The notes beneath the pieces were generated by a model that saw only the letters and a program-made list of their open reading frames with translations, did not search any database and was not told the DNA's origin. Positions 1 through 8,800 of a stretch of DNA of 16,367 bases are shown piece after piece (positions within the stretch are counted from its first letter, which is position 1; every line of letters starts with the position of its first letter). Source of the DNA: CAVZLD01 sp964522605. GTDB lineage: Bacteria; Planctomycetota; Planctomycetia; Pirellulales; Pirellulaceae. Location of the stretch: contig CAZFWV010000133.1 of NCBI GenBank assembly GCA_964522605.1, positions 1 through 16,367 on the forward strand. Direction: 5' to 3'. The translations under genes and the position numbers were made by a program.

Positions 1-3000
1 TCCAGATAGCTGTCGGCGCCGACCTGCAACTCGCTCGTGCTGATCATGTTTCCATCGACGTAGAGCTTACCGGCCGATTCAAGCTGCAACGTTCCTTCAT
101 TCCGCAGGCTCTGCGGCAGCCGCAATTCATTTCCACCGGTGAGTGTGAGGCTACCCTGGATCCGACTTAGACCAACAAGCGGCTCGAAGACCGCCTGCTC
201 GCCTTCGACCAGAATCTCTGCATCGGGACCGATCGTCGAAAACCAGGCGTCGCCATAGCTGACGACTGCGGGAAGAACGATGTTGTTGCCGTCTTCGTCG
301 AGCCCCTGCCATTTCTCTCGAACGATCCACGGCGTATTGACCGAGAGAGCCACGGCCTCGCGCTCGACGTGTATGCTGCCGCCGATGACCTCGACTGGAT
401 CGGGCCCCACGTCGAGAACCGATGTGCCGTCGACAAAGACGGTGCCCTCCTCCACGGTCAGATTACCCGAGACATTCAAGCGCGCATTCGATTCGATGCG
501 AATCGCGCCGCTGTTGAGCAGATCCCCGGCGGTGGTGAAGTGGTTTTTGTGACGCAGCGTGAACGTGCCTCGGTTCTCTCGAATCGTGTTGAAATAGTTG
601 AAGCGTGCGGCGCCGCTTAGCAGGACGTTGGCCTCGCTAACCGCCAGCTCTGTATCGTAATCCTCAGCGGAGTAACCATCGTCAACTCCGTCGCCGTTTG
701 TGTCCCCAAATGCAATTCGACCGAGATAAGTATCATCGTTGGTGATGTACGCAACGTCGATTTCGAGGCTTGCTCGTCCGGGTGCAAAGGCCATCCCATC
801 ATTCGGAAAGGGATCCTGCGGGACGGCGCCGATCACCTCCCATGTGCCGGTCCCGAGAGTTGCTCCGCCGGGGACATAGTCGGCAATCTCTGCCTTAAAA
901 CCAAACGATGCATTGGGATGGATCCTCACCGTCCCCTGGTTATCGACGTTGATTCCAACGATTCTTGGCTCCTCACCAGGTTGATAGGGGATGCTCGGCT
1001 CATAAAAGAAGCGATTCCCGCCCGACTTCACCTCCACAATGCCCTTGTTGACCAGCGAAACGTTGCCGTTTTCCCGTTTGACTTCGACACCGTTGAGGAT
1101 CATGGTACTCGTCTCATCTACGTGCAGTTCGGCGACGCCCGCATTGAATGCGCGGATCGGTCCGTCGAACTGAATTGTTCCGCCGCGAGTGGCTTCGAAG
1201 CGCACGGGCTGAGGATTCGACCCCAGATTGTCCAACAGCACCGTGTTTTCGAAATGGAGTGTTGCGTCACGGTCGGCAATGAACGCTCCCGTGCCGGTTG
1301 TGCTCTGAATATTGACCTGGCCGAAGGCATTGGACTGCCTCACGCGAAGCACGTTTGATGAACCTCTCACCTCGACTCGTCCGTCGTTCGCCAGTTCGGG
1401 TGCTGTCAGAACGGTCAAAGCGATTCCGGATTCGGGGGAGGAGGAGACGGAGATCGTCCCGGTGTTGCTGAAACGCTGCGTAGCAACGAAATCGGTGTTC
1501 AAGCCGATGATGGAAATGGTCCCTTCATTGTTGAACTGCTGCGCCGTCAGTTCGTGTTTTTGCGGGGATTCATCGGGGCCCAGCAGTTGCATCGTGTGTT
1601 CGGAACCGTGCGAGAAGACCGTAGCGTTGATTTTCAACGCTCCGTTCAGCTCCATGACCCCCTGCCCCCCAACCGCGAGAACCAAGCCGTTGATCTGAGT
1701 CGACAGCTGCCTATTTGTGCGAAAGAGACCGTCGTTAACGATCTTGCTGAGCGACCACGTCCGATCCGCGCTGATTTGATCGAGTCGACTTCCTTCGGGG
1801 ATCACAAGCCCCGCCACATTAATCACCTCACTGGCCGGTCCCCTGAGATTGACCCGCGCGGGATTGAGATCGGCAATGGTCTCGGCTGTATTCTCACCCG
1901 TGGCGATCACCAGGACCGCATTCTGGAGTGAAGACGGTGCGGTGTGATCATCCAGCGTGCGCCAAGCGTCAGGATCCGTGCTGAAGTCGGGCCGCCTGTT
2001 GGCGAGATAGACCATCGTCGTCGGCGTGGGTGTAAGGGTGAACGTGTTTCCACCAGCAAGTCCCGCATCGATGGAAAACGGCGTAATGGGTTGCGTCTGC
2101 TCGGTGATTTCCAACTCCACCTCACCGAGCAGACTGCCGAGCAGGCTAGTTCGTCCCTGATAAAGCGGCGGCAGGGACAGATCGACGGTATCCTTGAATT
2201 TGAACGACTCCAGTTCCCACAAGGTCAACTCAAGGTAATCCGTCAAGAAGAACACACTGCGTTTCGTCTGTTCTCCCATCACCTGAGTAAAGCCGACCGT
2301 TACATCAACGCTCTCGTCACCCAACAAGGCAATCTCCGGCAGATCACTCCACTTGCCGGTGTAGCGATTCGTCAGTTCTGCTTGTCCATCGACGTTAATC
2401 GCAACCTGCCGGTCGAACTCAAGTGTCACCTCAAAGTCGGGTTTGATCTCAACCGACTCACGAAAACCGATCTCCGGACCATATTTAATGTCGATCAAGT
2501 CCGCGACGAAGGAAATATCGCCGTCTTCGGAAGATTCTTCAATCCGAGTGAACGAGTGCCCCGCTCCCGTAAGGTAAGCGGTTCCGAGATAAGCAGCGAT
2601 GCCATCCAGATCGAGACCAAGCCGCAATAAAGGCGTTTCGTACGAATATTGAATACTGGAATCGTTCGTCGTCGTGTTGACCGTCAGATTTCGCTCGTTG
2701 GGGCCGAGCACGCTATCGCCAGTGCCGAATGGATTGACCAGTTGCACAGCGCCGATGTCAACGCGTCGATCAACGGGCTCGTCCTTCTTGCTCATCGTGA
2801 CGCTGATCTGCTTTTCATAGACCGATTCCTCGTTGTCGAGTAATCCTAATCGTTCTTCGAAAGGAGTACCCTCGAGGATCACGAAATTCGGTGGCGTGCC
2901 GACCCCATTGTTACTGTCCGGGTCGAGGTCGAAACCGAATTTCATCAAATTCTGATCGACGCTGACAGGGTCTGGATTGAAGTTCACGGAGTTGTAGCGA

Positions 3001-3593
3001 ACAAACGGAAACAATCCGTAATCGATCCTGCTGCTAAGGCTCGAATGAAAGAAGAAATTCATCCCCGCCTCGAACGACGGCAGGTCGACGAGACTTTCCG
3101 TGAACGCTGCCGTGTTGACCACTCCAGGATTCGTGGCCAACTTGAAGAATTCGCCGGAGCTGACGGTAGCCGGCAGATCGACGATCTCGGGCTGAAATTG
3201 AAACGAGGCACCGGATTCCAAACCGCTGGCATCGAAGTCGGCGTAGAACTCCAGGCCCGTGTTCCCCGAGATCTGTCCCGTCATTCGCGCCCCCGTCCGC
3301 GTGTCGGCCGAGACTCGAGGGATGATCACCTTATCGAAGAACGGGTCGCGAACCTCTGGAATGATCGTTGCATTCCGCTTGCCAATAATTCCACCGATTG
3401 AGAAGTCCTTGTCCCAATCAATCTCCAGAACATGACTCCACTCCAGGTTACCGATGCGAGTGAGATTCGAACCCAGATCGATCGATTCCGCGAGTTGAAA
3501 CGTTTGGGCATTCGCACAGGGCTGACTGCCGGGAACAAAAAGGGCGACGACGAATGCCCCGGATGTAAAAATTGCGAGTGCGGCAATGCGCAT
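1..3593 (-). CDS. Very large exported surface-type repeat protein (C-terminus beyond the window)
   Basis: Reading the minus strand from ATG at 3593, the frame stays open to the window edge: 1197 codons without a stop, so the gene is partial. Residues 1-29 form a signal peptide (hydrophobic IAALAIF...VVALF, cleavage expected after ANA). Residues about 30-560 are mixed beta-rich sequence without a family I can name. From about 560 onward come degenerate beta-strand repeats of the type NxGTI, NDGRVEV, NKGIVEV, NQGTVRI, NRGTF, NSGAI, NEGTL, as in secreted beta-helix or autotransporter-like passengers. A DTNGDGVDDG loop at 964-973 resembles a calcium-binding EF-hand/dockerin loop. A GAAGGA Shine-Dalgarno (3608-3603) lies 9 nt before the ATG. 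Likely extracellular or cell-surface; an anchor such as PEP-CTERM or a dockerin could lie in the missing end. Function unknown. Confidence 0.85.
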   Translation of the reverse strand, partial: MRIAALAIFTSGAFVVALFVPGSQPCANAQTFQLAESIDLGSNLTRIGNLEWSHVLEIDWDKDFSIGGIIGKRNATIIPEVRDPFFDKVIIPRVSADTRTGARMTGQISGNTGLEFYADFDASGLESGASFQFQPEIVDLPATVSSGEFFKLATNPGVVNTAAFTESLVDLPSFEAGMNFFFHSSLSSRIDYGLFPFVRYNSVNFNPDPVSVDQNLMKFGFDLDPDSNNGVGTPPNFVILEGTPFEERLGLLDNEESVYEKQISVTMSKKDEPVDRRVDIGAVQLVNPFGTGDSVLGPNERNLTVNTTTNDSSIQYSYETPLLRLGLDLDGIAAYLGTAYLTGAGHSFTRIEESSEDGDISFVADLIDIKYGPEIGFRESVEIKPDFEVTLEFDRQVAINVDGQAELTNRYTGKWSDLPEIALLGDESVDVTVGFTQVMGEQTKRSVFFLTDYLELTLWELESFKFKDTVDLSLPPLYQGRTSLLGSLLGEVELEITEQTQPITPFSIDAGLAGGNTFTLTPTPTTMVYLANRRPDFSTDPDAWRTLDDHTAPSSLQNAVLVIATGENTAETIADLNPARVNLRGPASEVINVAGLVIPEGSRLDQISADRTWSLSKIVNDGLFRTNRQLSTQINGLVLAVGGQGVMELNGALKINATVFSHGSEHTMQLLGPDESPQKHELTAQQFNNEGTISIIGLNTDFVATQRFSNTGTISVSSSPESGIALTVLTAPELANDGRVEVRGSSNVLRVRQSNAFGQVNIQSTTGTGAFIADRDATLHFENTVLLDNLGSNPQPVRFEATRGGTIQFDGPIRAFNAGVAELHVDETSTMILNGVEVKRENGNVSLVNKGIVEVKSGGNRFFYEPSIPYQPGEEPRIVGINVDNQGTVRIHPNASFGFKAEIADYVPGGATLGTGTWEVIGAVPQDPFPNDGMAFAPGRASLEIDVAYITNDDTYLGRIAFGDTNGDGVDDGYSAEDYDTELAVSEANVLLSGAARFNYFNTIRENRGTFTLRHKNHFTTAGDLLNSGAIRIESNARLNVSGNLTVEEGTVFVDGTSVLDVGPDPVEVIGGSIHVEREAVALSVNTPWIVREKWQGLDEDGNNIVLPAVVSYGDAWFSTIGPDAEILVEGEQAVFEPLVGLSRIQGSLTLTGGNELRLPQSLRNEGTLQLESAGKLYVDGNMISTSELQVGADSYL

Positions 3594-3602
3594 GACGGGC
3601 CA

Positions 3603-3608
3603 TCCTTC
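3603..3608 (-). promoter_or_regulatory. Shine-Dalgarno of the giant surface protein
   Basis: On the minus strand GAAGGA precedes ATG 3593 with a 9-nt spacer. It fixes the start: no other ATG occurs in frame just upstream, and the sequence that follows is a good signal peptide. Confidence 0.6.
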
Positions 3609-3731
3609 TGGCTTCTCGATTTCAATGCTCTTCGCGGTACGATCCGCTTTACGGCTGACTTCGCCGCAACAAACCGGACCGCGTGGGCCGCTTTGTCACA
3701 CCGAAGGGCAATCTTCTGTCAGTGCGGGAAC

Positions 3732-3766
3732 TGCATTATCCGACAGATGCCGGCTGGATAAGTGCA
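3732..3766. promoter_or_regulatory. Imperfect inverted repeat upstream of the surface protein gene
   Basis: TTATCC (3736-3741) pairs with GGATAA (3756-3761). The arms extend outward as TGCA on both sides with one bulged base. The minus-strand reading includes GGATAAT, which could serve as a -10 element, but no good -35 sits at the right distance. It could be an operator, a leader hairpin, or chance. It lies about 140-170 nt upstream of the surface protein start. Confidence 0.25.
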
Positions 3767-4022
3767 CTGAATGACTTTGGTCCCAAGTCTCGGCGAAGTA
3801 GAAGTCCGTTCTGATCTGCGATGACCGATCGCGCGAGGCGTAGCAGGCCGCATACGGAGGCGAGAAAAAAGCAGGCCTAATCGTGTTTGGGACACTTGGT
3901 ATGTGGATGCGGCCGGCGGAAGCTGAGCGCCGCGACACGCCCGACCGAAGGCTTTGAAGCGACGTCTCGCAGCTCCCGTTCGCGAGAAGCAGCGCGCGAG
4001 AACCCGAACCGCCATGCGCGAT

Positions 4023-5300
4023 CTAATTCGCCGGCTTTAGGCGGTAAAGAAAGTTGTCGCTGCGCAGCAGGACGGAGCCGCCCGGAATTGGCACGGGTGA
4101 CGCGTTGAAGACGGATTCATCTCCCTCCAGTTCCGTGTGAGCGAGCAACTCAAACTCCGGCTTTGCGGCGACGACATAGATTCCATCTTCGCGACTTGTG
4201 TAGTACAACCGACCATTCGACAAGAGCGGCGAAGCGTAGATCTTATCCGGCGACGGATCAAGACGTTCCTCATAGAGAACTTCACCGGTGGCAGCGTTGG
4301 CACAGAAGAGAATACCTCTCTGTTCTCGGGCCCAATAAAGATGGCCATCGTGACAAACGGGCGAGGAAACGTTCGAACCCTTGTCGATCTCCCAAATGCG
4401 GTGCGACTCGGTCACATCGCCGTCTCCACCCGACCGAATGGCGATCAATTTGCTACGGCGGCCACCCGTGGCATACAAAATGCCATCCTGCACCGTAATC
4501 TGTGGGCAGATGTAATCATCGATGCCATCGCAACTCCAGAGCGGCTGACCGGTATCCGGGTCAAACGCCAGAATCTTGTTCTTGATTGTCACGGCTAATT
4601 CGCTGCGGCCGTTCCGTGCCGAATAGATGACCGGTGTATTCCACGACTCCTCGATCCCTGATTGTCGCCAGACTTCGCTCCCGTCGGATTTCTTCAAGGC
4701 GATCAAGTCGCCACTCTCGACACTGGCGTTGACGATCACCAACTCCTTGTAAAGAACGGGGGAGTTGCCCGAGCCGAATGGATGAGTGCCGTCGCCGCAA
4801 TTGGTCCGCCACAACTCGGTCCCCGAATGGTCGAAAGCCAGGAGGCCGGTTTCGCCAAAGAAAACATAAACTCCTGTCTTATCGACGGCAGGAGTACCGG
4901 AGGCATAACCGTGCAGGGCGACTCCCCAGGTCGTGAACTCGTTTTTGTCCGACTGAGCGGGGACCGCCTTCTGCCAGACGATGTTCCCGTTCTCCAGCTC
5001 AATACAGAACAAGTGACGGACGAGGTCGGCCGGATCGCCAGGTGAGTCGATATCGATTCCGTAGCCGGTGTACGCCGTCAAATAAATGCGGCCATCGAAG
5101 ACCACGGGGCTCGATGCACCACGACCCGGCAGCGGAGTTTTCCAGGCAACCAATTCGGACGTCCAGCGATCTGCCACATTCGCTTCCGATGTGCGACCAT
5201 AATCCGAACCACGAAATTGAGTCCACTGCTCGCCACACACGGGTGACACGGACGCAAAGCAGGAAAAACCGATGACGATCATCAGCCAGTTCTTGAACAT
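4023..5300 (-). CDS. Exported PQQ-like (BamB-type) beta-propeller protein
   Basis: 425 residues. Residues 1-23 form a signal peptide (MFKNWLMIVIGFSCFASVSPVCG), followed at 25-33 by QWTQFRGSD, the segment that commonly opens such proteins in Planctomycetota. The rest is a run of propeller blades with the pattern A-x-D/E-x(2)-G/SG-x(2)-x-W: CIELENGNIVWQ (99-110), AFDHSGTELWR, ALKKSDGSEVWR, AFDPDTGQPLW, CANAATGEVLYEE. The family is named for PQQ-enzyme-like repeats, but no quinone-binding or catalytic residues can be assigned, so it is more likely a periplasmic binding or scaffold protein than a dehydrogenase. GGAGAAG lies 5 nt before the ATG. It is divergent from another, much larger propeller protein across 568 bp. 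True BamB is an outer-membrane assembly lipoprotein; this protein has no lipobox, so the gene name is not applied. Confidence 0.88.
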   Translation of the reverse strand: MFKNWLMIVIGFSCFASVSPVCGEQWTQFRGSDYGRTSEANVADRWTSELVAWKTPLPGRGASSPVVFDGRIYLTAYTGYGIDIDSPGDPADLVRHLFCIELENGNIVWQKAVPAQSDKNEFTTWGVALHGYASGTPAVDKTGVYVFFGETGLLAFDHSGTELWRTNCGDGTHPFGSGNSPVLYKELVIVNASVESGDLIALKKSDGSEVWRQSGIEESWNTPVIYSARNGRSELAVTIKNKILAFDPDTGQPLWSCDGIDDYICPQITVQDGILYATGGRRSKLIAIRSGGDGDVTESHRIWEIDKGSNVSSPVCHDGHLYWAREQRGILFCANAATGEVLYEERLDPSPDKIYASPLLSNGRLYYTSREDGIYVVAAKPEFELLAHTELEGDESVFNASPVPIPGGSVLLRSDNFLYRLKPAN

Positions 5301-5305
5301 GTTGG

Positions 5306-5312
5306 CTTCTCC
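5306..5312 (-). promoter_or_regulatory. Shine-Dalgarno of the small propeller gene
   Basis: Minus-strand GGAGAAG with a 5-nt spacer to ATG 5300. It confirms the start directly before the signal peptide. Confidence 0.65.
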
Positions 5313-5622
5313 GACAAGGGATTAACTCAGGGGTCTCCGACAGTGCAAACTGGCCGTTTATGCTACAGGACCAAGTGCCGGTTTGCCAGGGCCATGACGC
5401 CTCGTAATTGCGATGATCCTGGTGAGAAATGGCCGCGGAAATGCGCGGAGAAACGCAAAGCGGCAGGGACACAACCAGATCGTGTGCTGGCTCGGTGTGA
5501 GTCTCGTTACCCCACCCTGCTCGGCGCAGATCTCCTGACCTCGCCGCGATGGAGTGTCGAAGGGTGTGGGGTCGGGAGCCCCGTCCACAGCATGGCGGGC
5601 CGGCATCAGGTTTCACCGCAAC

Positions 5623-5709
5623 CTCTGCGGCCCTCCGCGTCTCTGCGGTCTTTGCGTTTTCCCCTTCCGTTTCAACGCAGAGTGTGCAGAGACGCGGAGG
5701 GCTGCAGAC
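5623..5709. repeat. Long inverted repeat (REP/MITE-like hairpin)
   Basis: The core arms GCCCTCCGCGTCTCTGC (5630-5646) and GCAGAGACGCGGAGGGC (5686-5702) are perfect 17-nt complements. Pairing continues imperfectly outward (CTCTGCG against TGCAGAC) and inward (GTCTTTGCGTTT against AACGCAGAGTGT), giving a stem of about 36-38 bp around a short pyrimidine-rich loop near 5661-5671. CGCAGAGACGCGGAGG-type sequences are familiar as dispersed repeats in many environmental bacterial genomes. That this one is dispersed in this genome is inference, as only one copy is in the window. A strong bidirectional terminator is an alternative. Confidence 0.7.
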
Positions 5710-5757
5710 GGAGAATGATTAGACGTTGGTCGACACGAGACTCGTAAGCCCATCGAA

Positions 5758-5777
5758 TCGCGTTTCGAAACGTGCGA
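5758..5777. promoter_or_regulatory. Palindrome CGTTTCGAAACG with flanking TCGC/GCGA
   Basis: The 12-bp perfect palindrome (5761-5772) is flanked by TCGC on the left and, after a one- to two-base offset, GCGA on the right. It is about 100 nt upstream of the methyltransferase/propeller gene, so it could be an operator. Its immediate contact with the next hairpin suggests it may instead be part of a composite repeat. Confidence 0.3.
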
Positions 5778-5791
5778 AGTCTCATGACTTC
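5776..5791. repeat. Short hairpin GAAGTC-TCAT-GACTTC
   Basis: Six-base perfect arms with a 4-nt loop, directly abutting the CGTTTCGAAACG dyad. It could be an interspersed palindromic element or a leader hairpin for the gene starting at 5869. Only one copy is in the window. Confidence 0.35.
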
Positions 5792-5862
5792 CGCTACATT
5801 CAGGGAAACTCGGAGCGCGATGGCGTGCGCACCGTCGAGTTCAATCACACCGATCAAACCAT

Positions 5863-5868
5863 GAGAGG
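5863..5868 (+). promoter_or_regulatory. Shine-Dalgarno that favours a TTG start at 5878
   Basis: GAGAGG touches ATG 5869, leaving no spacer, but is 9 nt before TTG 5878. Spacers elsewhere in the window are 5, 5, 6, 9 and 9 nt. The shorter protein would begin LKSKSSVSALFL (initiator Met), still a normal signal peptide. Confidence 0.45.
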
Positions 5869-8800
5869 ATGGCGAACTTGAAATCGAAATCCAGCGTATC
5901 GGCCTTGTTCCTTTGCATCGTATTCACAGGATTCGCCCTGGCCGACCAACCTGCAGCGATACGGACGGCGGATGAGATTTGCGCCGCTACGGGGTTTAGT
6001 GGCGGACTGATCGTGCATTTAGGATGCGGTACTGGACAGCTCACGGCAGCCCTGGCCGGGGACGGCCGCACTGTTGTACATGGGTTGACCGCTCAGGCAA
6101 CCGAGGTCGCTGCGGCGCGTGCCCACATTCATGAAGCGGGTCTCGATGCAACGGTATCGGTGATGCGTTGGTCAGACGCATCGCTTCCCTACGTCGATCA
6201 TCTGGTGAATCTGATCGTCGTCGAGGAACCAGGAGAAACTTCAAAGGAAGAGTGGTTGCGCGTTCTGGTTCCCGGCGGTCGGGCGTACGTGAGAGATGGC
6301 GATACGTGGTCGACGATCATCAAGCCGACGCGTCCGGAGGTGGATGAGTGGACGCATTATCTGTACAGCGCCAGCGGCAATCCGGTTTCGCAAGACAGAC
6401 TTGTCGGTCCGCCCCGTCATCTTCAATGGACGACGGGTCCTGCGCACACCCGCAGCCACGAATATACGTCCAGTATTGCCGCAGTCGTCTCGTCCGACGG
6501 GCGTCTGTTCTACATCGCGGATGAGGGTCCCACGGGAAACTTGCAGGGAGCGGCCGACTGGCACGTTGTTTCACGCGACGCCTATAACGGGCTTCTGCTG
6601 TGGAAGCGCGACATTGATCAATGGTACACACACTTGGCCGGTTGGACCTCGGTGCCAATCCAGCTGCAAAGACGACTGGTTGCGGTCAAGGATCGCGTTT
6701 ACGTGACGCTTGGATATCATGCGCCGGTCAGTGCGCTGGATGCGCGAACCGGAGAGACACGGAGGGTTTACGAGGAGACGGAGGGAGCCGACGAGATTCT
6801 CTGGCATGACGGCGTCTTGATTGTCAGCACCAAGGCGGTAACCGATCAACAGCTTGTGGAATACCAGAAGCTTGCGGACGCGGCTCGGCGACGTGGGAGC
6901 CCGCTGCACGAACGAGAAACCGGACAACCGCTGATCTCTTCGTTCAATCAAATGGAGAACCGACTCGGGCGCAGCGTCATCGCTCTTGACGCGGAGAGCG
7001 GAGAGATACTCTGGAAGCTCACCGGCCAGGATACCGCCGGCCTGAAGCCTCTGAGTCTGCGGGCGTGCTCCGACCACGTATACTACCATCATCGAGGCGC
7101 CCTCATCTGCGTGGAGTTACGAACTGGGAAAGAAGTCTGGTCAAGAAACTGCGACGCGCCCCGAACCGCAAACCAGGACACACTCGTCTGCTGGAGCAAG
7201 GACGCAGTGACCCTTCTCGCTGCTGATGACGGCAGCGTCCGATGGACTCGGAAGCCGATTCTGGAATCGATTCGTGATGTCTTCATCACATCCGACTCTA
7301 TCTGGATTGGCGGATTCAAACCGTACGATACGGGTCGTCAGCATACCGGCCCCGTCTGGGGTCCCTACTTCGCCGTGCAGCGCGACCTGAATACGGGTGA
7401 AATCCTGAAAGAAATCGCTCCCGAAAACCCGGGACATCATCAGCGATGCTACATCAGCAAAGCCACGCAGCGCTATCTGCTCGGAGGACGCCGGGGCACG
7501 GAGTTCATCGACTTGGAGACCGGTGATTGCCTGTGGAACAGTTGGGCGCGGGGGGTCTGTCGCTACGGAGTCATGCCGGCAAACGGTTTGCTGTACGTCC
7601 CACCGCATTCCTGTGGCTGCTATATCACCGCCAAGCTGATTGGCTTTAACGCGATGATGGCCGAGCGCACGATGCTGCCTGCGAACAGCAAACCGACGAT
7701 CGCGTCGCTGGAACGAGGTTCTGCCTATGGCGATTTGGACGGTTCGCCGCATGCCGAAGACTGGCCGACCTACCGCGGAAATCCGCGTCGCAGCGGGATC
7801 TCAGCGAGTCGTGTGCCACCCCGATTACAGACCGAGTGGCAGGTGAAACTCGGCGCGATGCTCACAGCACCGGTGGTCGCCAATCAGAAAGTCTTCCTGG
7901 CAACGGCGGATCAAAATCGATTAGTGGCTCTCGATTCGACATCAGGGCGCACGCTATGGACATTTGTTTCCGATGCCAGGATCGATTCTCCACCAACCAT
8001 CCATGAAGGATCCGCAATCGTCGGCTGTCGCGACGGTTCTGTTTATCGGCTCCAGGTGACCGATGGATCTCTGGCGTGGCGATTTCGGGCAGCACGCACT
8101 GAACAACGAATCATGTCGCATGGCCAGTTGGAATCGCCTTGGCCGATCCACGGGAGTGTCCTGGTGGACAACAACGTGGCCTATTTCACAGCCGGGCGCT
8201 CGTCGTATCTCGATCATGGAATCGATCTGTACCGGTTGAATCCACAATCGGGCGAGGTTCTGTCCGTGACGAATGTATACAGTCCGGATGCCGAGACCGG
8301 TCAGCAGCCGAATCAGTACAATGCGAACCAGATGCCGGGCGCCCGGGCGGATATTTTGGTGGCCGATTCAGACTTCATCTACCTGCGCGATCAGGCCTTT
8401 TCCAAAGATGGCATGCAGTGCGACGACCGCACACCGCATTTGTTTACGCTCACCGACTTCCTCGATGATTCATGGACGCACCGTTCCTACTGGGTCTTTG
8501 CCGCAGAACCGTCGATCGCAACGGGTTGCAGCGGTCGGACGAAGGAACTGATCTACGGTCGCCTGCTGCTATACGACGATACGACCGTCTATGGATATGC
8601 CAGGAAAAACGTTCACTGGTCGAACTCGTTTCAGGATGCTCCCTATCACTTGTACGCCCGTCGCCAGGATGCCCGAGAGCCACTTTGGTCCGTCTCCGTG
8701 CCGATCCAAATCCAGGCCATGGTCGGCGCCGGCGACATGCTGTTCGTTGCGGGTCCACCGGTCGAGACCGTCGGACAAACGGACCCGACGGACGGACAAC

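Larger units (their letters stand above)
3594..4022. other. Intergenic region between the propeller gene and the surface protein gene
   Basis: 429 bp with no convincing gene. Short open frames here have arginine/serine-rich compositions typical of noncoding GC-rich DNA, and no Shine-Dalgarno or domain. It should hold the promoter and leader of the surface protein gene. The only structure I see is the dyad at 3732-3766. No T-tract terminator is visible downstream of the propeller gene. Confidence 0.6.
5301..5868. other. Divergent intergenic region with inverted repeats
   Basis: 568 bp between two divergently transcribed propeller genes. I see no credible gene: the open frames are short, arginine/serine/proline-rich and without a Shine-Dalgarno. 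The right half holds a long hairpin (5623-5709), a dyad centred on CGTTTCGAAACG (5758-5777) and a GAAGTC/GACTTC hairpin (5776-5791). Promoters for both flanking genes should be here, but no clear -35/-10 pair stands out. Confidence 0.6.

Noticed and set aside
918..2630. Several medium-length open frames on the plus strand (for example 918-1358, 1312-1698, 1944-2630)
   Set aside because: They lie antisense to the continuous minus-strand frame of the surface protein, lack Shine-Dalgarno sites, overlap each other in different frames and have no recognisable domain.
4023..5300. Naming the small propeller protein bamB
   Set aside because: It has a signal peptide but no lipobox cysteine, and no BAM-complex genes are near. 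Only the general propeller family is supported.
5672..5857. A 61-codon minus-strand frame upstream of the fusion gene
   Set aside because: It overlaps the palindromes and part of the long hairpin, begins with TTG without a Shine-Dalgarno, and its composition is explained by the repeats. A decayed gene remnant cannot be excluded.
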